Positions 14,101-27,508 of a stretch of DNA of 64,000 bases are shown one piece after another. Made by a program: the position numbers and the translations under genes. Source of the DNA: Rhabdophis nuchalis (lineage: Eukaryota; Chordata; Lepidosauria; Squamata; Natricidae); NCBI GenBank assembly GCA_039707465.1, contig CM077643.1:239790230-239854229 (forward strand), read 5' to 3'. The notes under the pieces were generated by a model. It was not told the DNA's origin. It was given only the letters and a program-made list of their open reading frames with translations, and did not search any database. Each line of letters starts with the position of its first letter. Positions within the stretch are counted from its first letter, which is position 1.

Positions 14101-17100
14101 TCAGGCTGAATTGTGGGTGTACGTTGAGGACTACCTGCATAATGCAATAGAACAGGGGTGTCATCCAGCGGTCCGGATGCATCATGTGCTGGCCCTGCCC
14201 CACCCGGTGGTTTAGAGCAGGGGTCTCCAACCTATGCAACTTTAAGTCTGAAGGACTTCAGCTCCCAGAATTCTCCAGCTAGCTTTGCTGGTTGGAGAAT
14301 TCTGTGAGCTGAAGTCCTTCAGACTTAAAGTTGCAAAAGTTTTGCTGGCTGGAGAATTCTGGGAGCTGAAGTCCTTCAGACTTAAAGTTGCAAAAGCTTT
14401 GCTGGCTGGAGAATTCTGGGAGCTGAAGTCCTTCAGACTTAAAGTTGCAAAGGTTGGAGACCCCTGGTTTAGAGAAGGGGGGGGGAGTCCGGATACGTCA
14501 CTTGATGCCGCCGTGATGACACAAGTTTGACACCCCTGCAATAGATGCTTATTTTTTTAATTTCCAGATTGGCAAACTAACAGGAATATTGCCCCCGACC
14601 CCAAAGTTAGGATAAACTTAATTCTTCGTTTTTATTAAATAATTCCAGTGATTTTTTTAAAAAAATTGTATAATCACATTACAAACAATCTCATCTATAA
14701 ATAGATCAGCTTCCCATTTAGTATAAATGACCAATTTAGCTTTATGGACTTTCTTAGTATCTTTACTTTCACTTTGGAAAGAGGCTACTATAATATTAAA
14801 GCGCTATTTAATAGCACCTGTGTAATGATGAGACTCATTTTTCTCTTTCTGGGAACACTGTATCTTGCCCAGTACTTATGTATTTATTTACATCCCTTTT
14901 TTTGCTCTAGGAGTTTAAGAAGGTTTTCATGGGGCTCACCCCTTGTTTTATACTTAATAGCAGCAACTATATGAAGTATGTTGGACAGAGAGAATGACTG
15001 GCCTGATGTTATCCAGAAGCTCTGTTGAGTGGGGATTTCAACCTAGCTCTCCCCCTTCTAGTTCAACATCTTAGGCCAGGGGTGTCAAACTGGCGGCCCA
15101 TGGGCCAGATGCGTCATGTACAAGCCATGCCCACCCCAACTCCATGAAGAGAAAAATGTCGCAAAATGTCCCATGGCGACAATGTGACACTGTGGGTTTG
15201 ACACCCGTGTCTTAGACCTATTATTGGTCTGGCTCTATTTTGTTAGTACTGAAATGGTAACAATTCAGCCTCCCATGTTCTCCTCCAGAGGGGCTCCGCA
15301 ATCCAGTTTTCTGCATGCTGCTGTGATTGGATCCATTCAAGTAACATGTACAGTATATAACAGTGATGGCTAACCTTTTTTGGCTTGCGTGCCAAAAGCG
15401 CGGGGAGCGCAGGGGGGTTGTGCGTGGGCGTGCCACATCCATAATGCTATGTGTGCAACCCCCTGCTTTTGGTGCCCTTTTTTCGCCCTCCCCAAGCTCC
15501 AGAGGCTTTCTAGGAGCCTGGGGAGGGTGAAAACAGTCTCCCCACCACCTCCAGAGGCTTCAGGAGCTTCCCTGAGGCTTCCAGAGGGCGAAAAACAGCC
15601 TCAAAGGAAGGCCTAAATCAGCTGGCCAGCACACACATACGCACTGGAGCCGACAGGGCAATGCCTCACGTGCCCTAACAAATGGTTCCACGTGCCACCT
15701 CTGGCACCCGTGCCATAGGTTCGCCATCACTGGTATATAACATGTATATGCATGTGAGACCCCCCCAAAAAAGCATGATTGTGTCAGGAAGGAATATTAG
15801 TAAAGAGTCAAAGGTCCCTATGGCTTTCTCGGGTACTCATTATGCACAATTCAGCTTCTAATTCATTAACAAAACCAAGGATTCCTTGCTTGCAGTAGGC
15901 ACTATTTATGGGGAACTGGTTTCTGTGTTGTTTATTCTGTCAACCTTTCTTTGTATTCTTTGAATATGTTTCATATTTGGCTGTTTCATAATGCAACGGT
16001 ATCTACTAAATTCTGTGTCTCCTTTTATTTCTCCTAGAGGAAATACAAAGCTTGAAGAAGCATGTGAAATGTACACAAGAGCTGCAAATATGTTCAAGAT
16101 AGCCAAAAACTGGAGTGGTATATATAGACATTTTTATCTTCTTTATAAATATAAAGGACACTGCAACAGGGGTGGAGAGGGTACTGCAATCCTTCAGATA
16201 TTGTTTGACTTCAGTTTTCCCAATCCCTTCAAGAATGGCCATGCTGATTGAAGCTACTGAGAATTGGCTTTTATAGGCCTCTCAATCTTCCTGAAAATTC
16301 AGATACCGTTGCAATAGCAGAGGGGATTAATACTAAGTCATTGTCCTGAAATAACATGCCTTAATTGCATATGGAAGTGTTCACAAGCTGGGGATTTAGC
16401 TGCTTTATCTGATATTTCAAGTTGTGACTCACTAGCGTTGAAATTTAAAACCCATCCTTCTCTGCATACAGTAAATTGCCTTTCTCTGTTCTTCGTTGAT
16501 ATCCCAGTCCCTCCCCCCCCCCCCCACACACACAAATGAAATAGGGTGATTCATGCTTCCTCAGAAATTATTATGCATACTGTATTTTCAACTCTATGGT
16601 ATTCAAATTGAGGAGCGGTATTTTTGCCATTAGTTTGTTTTAAGTAAATGTATAGGAAAATTGGTTGCACAACTGTGTTCTGACCTAGACTTCACAAAAT
16701 CATGAAGCAGACTCCTTGTTCCGACAAAACCCCTTTTTATTAAGCTAATGTGAATTCCTTTCATTCACATCCAGCAAAGTCCCGGGAAACAGTCTTTTAA
16801 GGGTGAATTTACAACCACAGACCTTATCAGGCTTGGAGAGCTGCCAGGCCAATATCTTCCAAACACAAAGCTTTACAAGAAAATATTTGGCAAGGAGTCT
16901 CAGAGAGTCACAAACCAATTAAGCGAACAATTGTGTCCTGCAAACTCCACTCCCCTTTCGCTCCTCTTTATGCCCTATGGGAGGGGCCATTCACCATCCA
17001 CATATGCCTTTACTCCTGAATCGGCCCTTGTTCCTTAACTATTCCTTTCTCCTAGCAGCTCTGCGCATGCACACATCTGGAACAGGCTTCAGCTGTTCTT

Positions 17101-20100
17101 TTGCCCCACTGATCTCCAACTCCGAAGGCATCTGATAACTGTCGGACGGCCCTGGCCCCATCGCTATGTCCGATGCAGAGCACTCATCAGAGCCTTCCCC
17201 AGACTCCAGGATTGGCCCATGTTCCTCCCCAACCTCCTCACTGTCTGAGCCTGCCACCACCTCCACTGGCCGCTGGCGGGCCACAACAAACTTAATTTCA
17301 TTGAACAGTTCTCTTTCGGGTTGTCTTTATGAACTACTAATATATTTCTGAATAGGTTTCCTATTCCTATTCCTTTCTGTTTCTAACTACTGTTCTATTC
17401 GATATTAAGCCATGGATTCATAAAAGTTTAGAACCCCTGATCTAAATAATGGAATCTCCCTGCTGCCAAACCACAACTTACTTTCATCCACTTAAAATTC
17501 TTGGCGAAAGGAATAAGACTGAACAAACCCAGTGCCTCCGATTTCCCTTCCATTTAGTTAGAGAAACTGATAATCTCAAGCCGCGACTCGACTGAGGACC
17601 TAGTGGCCGCATGGCTAAGTGCGGCCACGGGGGCCTTGGACCGAGTCGCGCCCTTGCGGCCTCTCTTGCGGTGACGAACCACCTGGGCTCCTTGGTTTAC
17701 CGAGGGGCTCAGGGAGATGAAGCGCCACATGAGACGCCTAGAGAGCAGATGGAGATCATCTCACTCCGAAGCTGACCGAACACTAGTGAGAGACTATATT
17801 AGGACTTACTTAGTGGTGATAAGAGTGGCCAAACGTGAGTATTGTGCCACTCTTATTGCATCCGCAGATAACCGCCCTGCCGCCTGTTTGGGGTGACCCG
17901 CTCCCTCCTCCAACAGAGGCCGCGGGAAGCCCCTTTACAGGGTCGAGCAGAGGAATTTGGGACTTATCTGCAGGAGAAAATCACTCGGATTCGGAGCGAG
18001 TTACCCTCCATCGACAGTGGCCCAGTCGAGCGTGCCGAGGCTGTTCTTGTGACACCATCATGGGAGGAGTTTGATTTTGTTACTACCGAGGATATGGACA
18101 AGTTGTCAAAGAGACTTAGGGCCACCACATGTTTATTGGACCCGTGTCCCTCCTGGCTTGTACTGGCATCCTGGGAGACGACACGAGGCTGGCTCCAGGG
18201 CATTGTCAACGCATCTCTGAGTGAGGGGTCCTTGCCCGCCGTCTTGAAAGAGGCGGTAGTAAGGCCCCTCCTCAAGAAGCCGTCCCTGGATCCAGCATTA
18301 TTAGAGAACTATCGTCCCGTCTCCAACCTTCACTTTTTAGTGAAGGTTGTTGAGAGTGTGGTGGCTCAACAGTTTCTGCGACACTTGGAGGAAGTTGATT
18401 ATCTAGACCCACGCCAGTCCGGCTTCCGACCCGGGCACAGCACCGAGACGGCATTGGTCGCATTGGTTGATGATCTCTGGAGGGCGCGGGATAGAGGATT
18501 TCCCTCTATCCTAGTCCTATTAGACCTCTCAGCAGCTTTTGATACCATCAACCATGGTATCCTATTGCGCCGACTGGGGGGGTTGGGGCTGGGAGGCACC
18601 GTTTTGCGGTGGTTCTCGTCCTACCTCTCTGGTCGGTCGCAATGTGTGTTGGCAGGGGGGCAGAGGTCGGCCTCGAGGCCCCTCATATGTGGGGTGCCTC
18701 AGGGGTCGGTCCTCTCGCCCCTACTGTTCAACACATATATGAAGCCGCTGGGTGAGATCATCTGTGGTTTTGGGGTGGGATATCATCTGTACGCTGATGA
18801 TACTCAGTTGTACATATCCACCCCAGACCACCCCAATGATGCCGTCGAGGTTATGTCCCGGTGTTTGGAGGCCGTACGGATCTGGATGGGTAGCAACAAA
18901 CTCAAGCTGAACCTGTCCAAGACTGAGTGGCTGTGGCTTCCGGCGCCCCGATTCAGCCAGATTATTCCAACTCTGGTCATTGGGGGCGAAACACTGGCCC
19001 CCGTGGAGAGGGCGCGCAATTTGGGTGTCCTCCTGGACTCCCGGCTGTCTATGGATGACCATGTGGCAGCCGTGGCCAGGGGGGCGTTTCATCAGGTACG
19101 CCTGATGCGCCAATTGCGCCCCTTACTGGACCGGGCTGCCCTTCGCACAGTCACTCAAGCACTCGTCACGTCTCGACTCGACTACTGTAATGCTCTCTAC
19201 ATGGGGCTTCCCTTGAGGTGCACCCGAAAGCTACAGCTAGTCCAGAATGCAGCCGCGCGGGTGATTACGGGAGCGCCTAGACACTCCCACATAACACCGA
19301 TCCTGCGCGAGCTGCACTGGCTTCCTGTGGTCTTTCGGGTGCGCTTCAAGGTTCTAATGACCATCTTTAAAGCGCTCCATGGCTCGGGGCCTAGTTATAT
19401 GCGAGACCGCCTCCTGCCCCATACATCCCTCAGACCGATACGCTCCCACAGAGAGGGCCTCCTCAGGGTGCCATCGGCCGGTCAATGCCAACTGGCGACA
19501 CCCAGGGGAAGAGCCTTCTCTGTGGCGGGACCAGCCCTTTGGAACGACTTACCCCCTGAACTCCGTACCATCTCCGACCTCCGCCTCTTCCGCAAGTGTC
19601 TGAAGACACACCTATTCCAACTAGCCGGCCTAGCGTAGCCTCCAATTCTCACTCATAGTTTTAAAATGGGGATTTTAATTCGGTTTTAGCACAGGTTTTT
19701 TAGTTGAATAAGTTTTTTTTTAAAAAAAGTTTTATATGTTTGTATGTTTTTTAATATGCCTGTGCGCCGCCCTGGGTCCGTTTGGAGAAGGGCGGGGTAT
19801 AAATTCAATAAAATCAAATCAAGAGAAAGGATTGAAAGCACTGTGGCTGAATTGAGCAGCCATGTGGCTGAAGCAGGTAGAGAAACGTGGAAATAATGTC
19901 AGGCTCACCCCAGAAGCAACACCTCAATGAAGGCACCCCTTGGTAGATTTTCAGTTGGGAGAAGTGCTTGTTTCTGGTTCAAATGTCTACTTTTGATATC
20001 AAAATGATGGCCTGTTTCTCTTTCAGCTGCAGGGAATGCCTTTTGTCAGGCAGCAAAGCTCCACATGCAGTTGCAGAGTAAACACGATTCAGCCACTTGT

Positions 20101-20658
20101 TTCGTTGATGCGGGGAACGCTTACAAAAAGGCAGATCCTCAAGGTAAGGTGTATTGGAGGCAGAGTGGCTTCCTTGTGATGTTTCTTCTTGGTAAGGAAG
20201 ATAGATAGGAACATCTCTGATTATAAGGATGTGCTAAAAGAAATAAAGCCCCAGACAAAAACAACAATCTCACTATTGTTCAGATCAACATAAATAATCC
20301 TGAAAGCATCTAAAGAGCTTTGAGATCAATGGAGTGCTGTACCAATACTGATTCACATTATATGCAGTTGTTCATTAGCCATGATGGGATAATGGTGTGA
20401 GTGTAGATATATATGTATAATGTAGGATATGTCTTCCCAATATTCTTTCCTCTTGAATATGATTAAGAAAAATGCTTGTGTGGTTTCCCTCCCTCCCCCA
20501 AACTAAATCTATTTGGCTAATGAACACCTAAATTTGTTGCTGATCATTACCTTTGTCCTGCCACTTCATGAGATGTTGAAGGTTTAATTATAGGATTAAA
20601 AAGATCTTTATGGGAAAATTAGGAGGAAGTTGGAGATTAATGAGAGATATAATTTTGG

Positions 20659-20705
<47 letters not shown>

Positions 20706-23700
20706 TGTTTCACAACAACCTGTTAATAGACCCCAATTAAGGGAGGAGACATACTGTTTCCTTTTCTGCCTTTCGTCTCATCACCAGAGACCATCTAGAC
20801 AGAAAGCCATGAGTTCCGTTGTGTGATTTTTTTAAATATGCGTGTTAGTTTTATGAGCTGATCAATAAATAAATTGATCTGATTTATTTATTGATCAGCT
20901 CATAAAACTAACACACACATATATACACACACACACTTGTGTCAACACCCTGTTAAGCCTCAATTAAGGGAGGAAGCATACTGCTTTTAAATCCCAGTAA
21001 AGGGTATGACTAGCTGATGAGAGCTAAAAAGCTTGAAATAGATCTATACTAGTCTCCCTGATTTATTTAATTTTGACATAACATTATTATCAATGGAATA
21101 TAGGTAGTCCTTGACATACAATTGGTCACAGTGACTGTTTGAAACCAGAGCATCAATTTTTTAAAGAGAATTGATTACTGTATAGGAGCAAGAGTAGAAC
21201 AGGGATGGGTAAAAGGTACATCTGACTACTGACTTCTCTATGATTTGCAATGAATGGGGCAGTAAATATAGTTTCTCACTCCACATTTTTTATTCTTTTG
21301 TTGCCCAAACTAAGCTACTCCATGGCTTAGGACCTAAGTACTTATGAGATCGCCTTCTGCCACCGAGAGCCTCCCACTGGCCAGTACGCTCCCATAGAGA
21401 GGGTCTCCTCATGGTGCCGTCAGCTAAACAATGTCGACTGGCAACACCCAGGGGGAGAGCCTTCTCCGTGGGAGCATCTGTCCTCTGGAACGAATTGCCC
21501 CCGGAATTAAGAACTATCCCTGACTTATGCACCTTCTGCTGTGCTCTCAAAACCTTTTTTTCCCAACAAGCCGGGCTGGCATAAAAATGAATTTTTAAAA
21601 ATGAATTTTTATTAATTTTAATCGGGGCTTGTTTGGTTTTAAGAGAGGCCAAATTGTTTAATATGCTTTTAAAACTGTTTTTTTAACTTTTATATATCTG
21701 TTTTACTTTGGCTGTACACCGCCCTGAGTCCTTCGGGAGTAGGGCGGTATAAAAAACTAATAAACCTTAAACTTTAACCTTACTGAAATAAATAGAGTTG
21801 GGAATAACTAGGAGCGGGGGAGGGGTTGTGTGTAGAAAGATTATAATAATAATAAATAATAAATTTTATTTGTTACCCGCTCTCTCTCCCCAGAGGGACT
21901 CGAGGCGGGGCACAGGAAAATTAAAAAACAATAAACACAAACAGAATACATAATTTAAAATCACAATTAAACAAATCCTGCGCTAAAAACATCTATAAAA
22001 AACTAAAAAACTGTCCCTAAAACCCCTAAACACTACAAATAATTAAAATTACCCTAAAACCCCAGGACAAGGAGGCTATCCCAAGCCGGCCAGACGGAAA
22101 AAGTAGGTTTTCAATTTGAGACGGAAGGAGCGGAGGTCCGTGGTCATCCTAATATCGGGGGGAAGGTCGTTCCAGAGGGCCGGGCCCGCCACAGAGAGAG
22201 CCCTTCTCCTGGGTGTCGCCCGCTGACACAGTCTAGTGGACGGCACCCGGAGAAGCCCCGCTCTGTGGGAGCGAATCGGCCGTGAGGATGTATGGGGCAG
22301 GATCCGATCCTGCAGATAGCTAGGTCCCGAGCCATGGAGCGCTTTAAAGATGATAATTAACACCTTGAAGCGCACCCGGAAGACGACAGGTAGCCAGTGC
22401 AGCTCGCGTAAGAGCGGTGTTACATGGGTGGACCTAGCGGTCCCCATAATTGCTCGCGCGGCTGCATTCTGGACTAGCTGAAGCCTCCGGGTGCACCTCA
22501 AGGGCAGCCCCATGTAGAGAGAGTTACAATAGTCCAGTCGGGATGTCACGAGAGCATGAGTGACTGTGCAAAGGGCGTCCCGATCCAATAGGGGGCGCAA
22601 TTGGCGAACCAGGCGAACCTGGTAAAACGCCCTCCTGGCCACGGCTGTCACTTGATCTTCCATGGACAGCCGGGCATCCAGGAGGACACCCAAATTGCGC
22701 ACCCCATCCACAGGGGCAAGATGTTCGCCCCCTATGGCCAGCGATGGAATGAGCTGGTTGAACCGGGCAGCCGGAAACCACAGCCACTCGGTCTTGGTCG
22801 GGTTGAGCCTGAGTCCGTTACTTCCCATCCAGATCCGTACAGCTTCCAGGCACTGGCACATCACCGCTACGGCATCGTTGGGGTGGTTTGGGGTAGAAAT
22901 GTACAGCTGTGTATCATCAGCGTACAGATGGTACTCTACCCCAAAACCACGGATGATCTCACCCAGCGGCTTCATGTATGTGTTGAACAGGAGGGGCGAG
23001 AGGACCGACCCCTGAGGCACCCCACATGCGAGGGGTCTCGCGGTCGATCTCTGCCCCCCTGCCAACACAAATTGCGATCGGCCAGAGAGGTAGGAGGAGA
23101 ACCACCGTAAAACGGTGCCTCCCACCCCCAACCCCCCCCAGCCGATGCAATAGGATACCATGGTCGATGGTATCGAAAGCCGCCGAGAGGTCTAATAGGA
23201 CCAGGATGGAGGAACAACCCCCATCTCTGGCCCTCCAGAGATCATCGACCAACGCGACCAATGCCGTCTCGGTGCTATGCCCGGGCCGAAAGCCGGACTG
23301 GCGCGGATCTAGATAATCAACTTCCTCCAGGTGACGGGGAAACTGTTGTGCCACCACACTCTCGACAACCTTCGCCAGAAAGGGAAGGTTGGAGACTGGA
23401 CGGTAGTTGTTCAAAAGAGCTGGATCCAAAGAGGGCTTCTTAAGGAGGGGCCTCACCATCGCTTCTTTTAGGGAAGCAGGCAAGGCACCCTCACTCAAGG
23501 ATGCGTTGACAACCTCTTGGAGCCAGCCTCGTGTCACCTCCCAGGATGCCAGTACAAGCCAGGAGGGACACGGGTCCAATAAACATGTGGTGGCTCGCAG
23601 TCGCCCACGTAGCCTGTCCATATCCTCGGAAGTAACGGAGTCAAACTCCTCCCAAACAAGATCTCTCTCGTGGCATCCCACTGGGCCATGAATGGGGGCT

Positions 23701-26700
23701 AGCTCGTTCTGTATCTGAGCGATTTTCTCCTGCAGAAAAGTCACAAATTCCTCTGCTCTACCCTGTAACGGGGCTTCCCGCACCCTCTGTTGAAGGAGGG
23801 AGCGGGTCACCCTAAACAGGGCGGCAGGGTGGTTTTCTGCGGATGCTATGAGAGTGGCACAATGGTGACGTTTGGCCACTCTCAGCGCCACAATGTAAGT
23901 CCGTAAATGGGCTCTTACCTGTGTCCGGTCAGATTCAGTTCGAGTATACCTCCATCTTCTCTCTAGGCATCTCTTGCGGCGTTTCATCACCCTCAGCTCC
24001 TCGGAAAACCAGGGAGCCAGGGTGTTTCGCCGCCGCAAGAGAGGCCGCAAGGGCGCGACCCGATCCAAGGCTCCCGTGGTCGCAGTATTCCATGCGGCCA
24101 CGAGGTCCTCGATCGGGGCGCGGGCCAGGGGTACAGGAAGTGGCCCAAGCGCCGTCTGGAACCCATCCGGGTCCATCAGGCGCCTGGGGCGGAACCAGAT
24201 TGGTGACTCAGGTTCCGCCTCCCCGCGGAGGGGAGCAGCGGTCGGAAAGTCGAGCCGGAGAAGTGAGTGGTCTGTCCATGACAAGGGTGTGATGACTATA
24301 TCCCCTATACCCAGATCACTCTTCCATTGGCCTGAGACAAAGATGAGATCCGGTGTGTGTCCACCCTCGTGCGTGGGGCCTTGAATTAGTTGGGTCAGGT
24401 CCATGGCCGTCATGGAAGCCATGAACTCCCGAGCTGCCTCGGATGATTCGCCCACCGATTGCAAATTAAAGTCCCCCATGACTAAAAGTCTGGGGGTCTC
24501 AACTGCCACCGTAGCGATCACCTCGAGGAGCTCGGGCAGGGCTGCTGCTACATAGCGGGGAGCCAGGTATACAACCAGCAAGCCCAACTGCCTCCCTAGG
24601 CCCCACTTCACACAGAGGGACTCACAACCGGTGGTCTGTGGCACAACGGTCTCTCTCGGCTCAAGACCTTCCTTTACAATGACCGCTACCCCACCGCCCC
24701 TACCTAGGGCCCGGGGCTGATGAAACGCGCGGTAACCTGGTGGGCACATTTCAACGAGGGGGAGTCCACCCTCGTGGCCCAACCAGGTCTCCGCAATTCC
24801 CACCAGGTCCGGCTCCCCCTCTGACACAAGGTCATGAACGAGATTTATTCCTCTTCAGCACTCAAAACAGAGCTCTGAATACACAATTATTTCACTCTGG
24901 GGTACGTTTTTGCATCCGTTTTCACTTGGTGGACTTTGAGACTTCATCATAAAAGAAATGAATGAATGAAAGAATGAACGAATGCATGCATGCATGCATG
25001 AATATCCTATAAATCAACAGTCTGCAAGTTTGTCTTCAGCAGATGTTGCATAGAAAAATAGCTGAGAATCTAGTGAATGTGCTAATACAAACCGTCCACT
25101 TTCTTGCACTGACAAAATGATTACGTTTGGATGCCTGAGTTGATTGTATTCATTGTTTCCCTCCAAATGCGTCCAATGCAGAGGCTATGAACTGCTTAAA
25201 TGCTGCCATCGATATTTACACAGACATGGTAAGACCCCCCCGAAGTGCTAGGTTGGGATTCCAATTTACAACCTTTCCTATTGGTGTTGTCATGAATTCA
25301 AATTGTATTCTGTTTGTATTCATGGCTTGCCCCCTTTCACATCAGGCCAATTTTTTCTCTTCTCAGGGCCGATTTACTATTGCTGCCAAGCATCACATTA
25401 CTATTGCAGAGATTTATGAATCTGAGCTGGTAGACATTGAAAAGGTAAGCCAACGTGAAAGGATTTGGATTTAATTCTTAATCATACTTTTCTGAGGTTC
25501 TGTTAAATTTGGAAGAATTGAGGAAGCCCATCATTTCATATTTCATAGCAACTGTCCAAGTGTGTTTTCTTACCACTAAATGAAAGGCCCCGGTGATCAC
25601 AGAATGTCATTTAACGCTCACCTAACTTGAATTCATGGATTTAACTCATTAACTCTCTCACTGTATGGATGTATAGTAAATGAAATAGGAAAGAAATAGT
25701 TTCATATGAATATACAGTATTTGTCACTCCATAAGATGCTCCATAAGACGCACCAAGGTTTAGAGGAGGAAAACAAGAAAAAAAACATATCTGCCTCTGC
25801 CTCCCAGCATCCATCCAGTATTCATTTGGCTAGCATCCTTGCAGCAAACAGCTAATCGGCAGTTGGATCAGCTTCCCAGAATACCGCCGATCAGCTGTTT
25901 CAGGCAGCGGGGATTGCTGCCACTGTACGCTGCTGCCGCCTGTCGCTTATATTCGCTCCATAAGAGGCCCAGACTTTTCCACCCACTTTTGGAAGGAAAA
26001 AAGGTGCGTCTTATGGAGCGAAAAATATGGTATGTGAAAAGTTTCCTGTCTGTTTTGAAAAAGAACATCTTGATCATGAATTTGCCATCTGTAAACCTGG
26101 ATGGTGTTAGCATCTTAACATCTTAAAAGTGGTGTGGACAGGTTTTATCTCACTCCAGTGATGGCTGGGAGATACTGTGAAAAAGTTGTAAATCCCTATA
26201 GTAACGAAATGGCCTGAATCTGTCTAATCTGTCACCACAATGTCAAAGTATAATGTTGTAAATGGATATGTTGAATTCTTTTTAGGCCATTGCCCACTAT
26301 GAACAATCTGCAGACTATTACAAAGGGGAAGAATCTAACAGGCAAGTTTCCATAAAAGACAATCTTAGTGCTGATTGTCTACATCTATATTCATTCTGTT
26401 TTGTTTGGGGTTTTATTTTTTCTTGTGTGACTGTGACATGAAATTTTATGATTCCCTCATTTAATGCTTTACAAGAACTTTCAGATCCCAAAACAACTTT
26501 TGGTTTGGCATTCTAAATACAGAGTTCAGAAAAGTTATTCTCATGATAATTGAAAATTAGCTAGCGAGAACAGAAATGTTCAGAAGATGGCTCTGGATGA
26601 ATATCAACAAAATGAATCTTTATTCAAATAGGTCAGATCTTTTTAGCCAGAGTGCCACCTGACGGGTACGTTTAGATTTTCTTACCTGTATTTCTGGTCT

Positions 26701-27415
26701 CTTCAATTCATTATGCCTTTTGCTTCTAGCTCTGCCAACAAGTGTCTGCTGAAGGTAGCTGGATATGCCGCTCAGTTGGAACAATACCCGAAAGCAATTG
26801 AAATTTTTGAACAGGTAGGTACACTACCACTTGGTTTGTTAAGGGAGAACTGTAAATCAGAGACATAGAGAACAAATTAATCAAAGCACTAACTTTTTTT
26901 TAAAAAAGGAAAGTTTTATTAAAGTTTATTGTTACAACATAAAAGACAATGAAAATAAAGATTAAAAAGAGAGTGCAGGATAAAAAAAATTAAAAAGAGG
27001 AGAGAAAAAGGTGTTGGCAAGGTTAAAAGTTCGTTCTCTGAGCTTGTGGGTTGGTTTCCAAACGTTTTGTTACCAGAGTAGGTAGCATCTTCAGCAGAGT
27101 TTAGGGGATGTCAGTGTCAGTGTTCTTCTGTTTATAAGGGCTTCGGGTGTGGGTGTATCAGTGAGAGTCTTGTGACAGGTGAGACAGACCCTCACTAGGC
27201 ATACCCACACCTGAAGCTCTTATAAACGGAACACGGACACCAGGGGTGGGTTTCAAATTTTTTAGAACCTACTCTGTAGGTGTGGCCTATTTTGTGGGCG
27301 TGGCTTGGCAGTCATGTGACAGGTGGGAGTGGCCACCTTTTAAAATGTGGTGAAACTCATTTAACAACGCTCTTGCTTAGCAACCAAAATTTTGGACTCA
27401 ATTGTGATGATAAAT

Positions 27416-27508
<93 letters not shown>

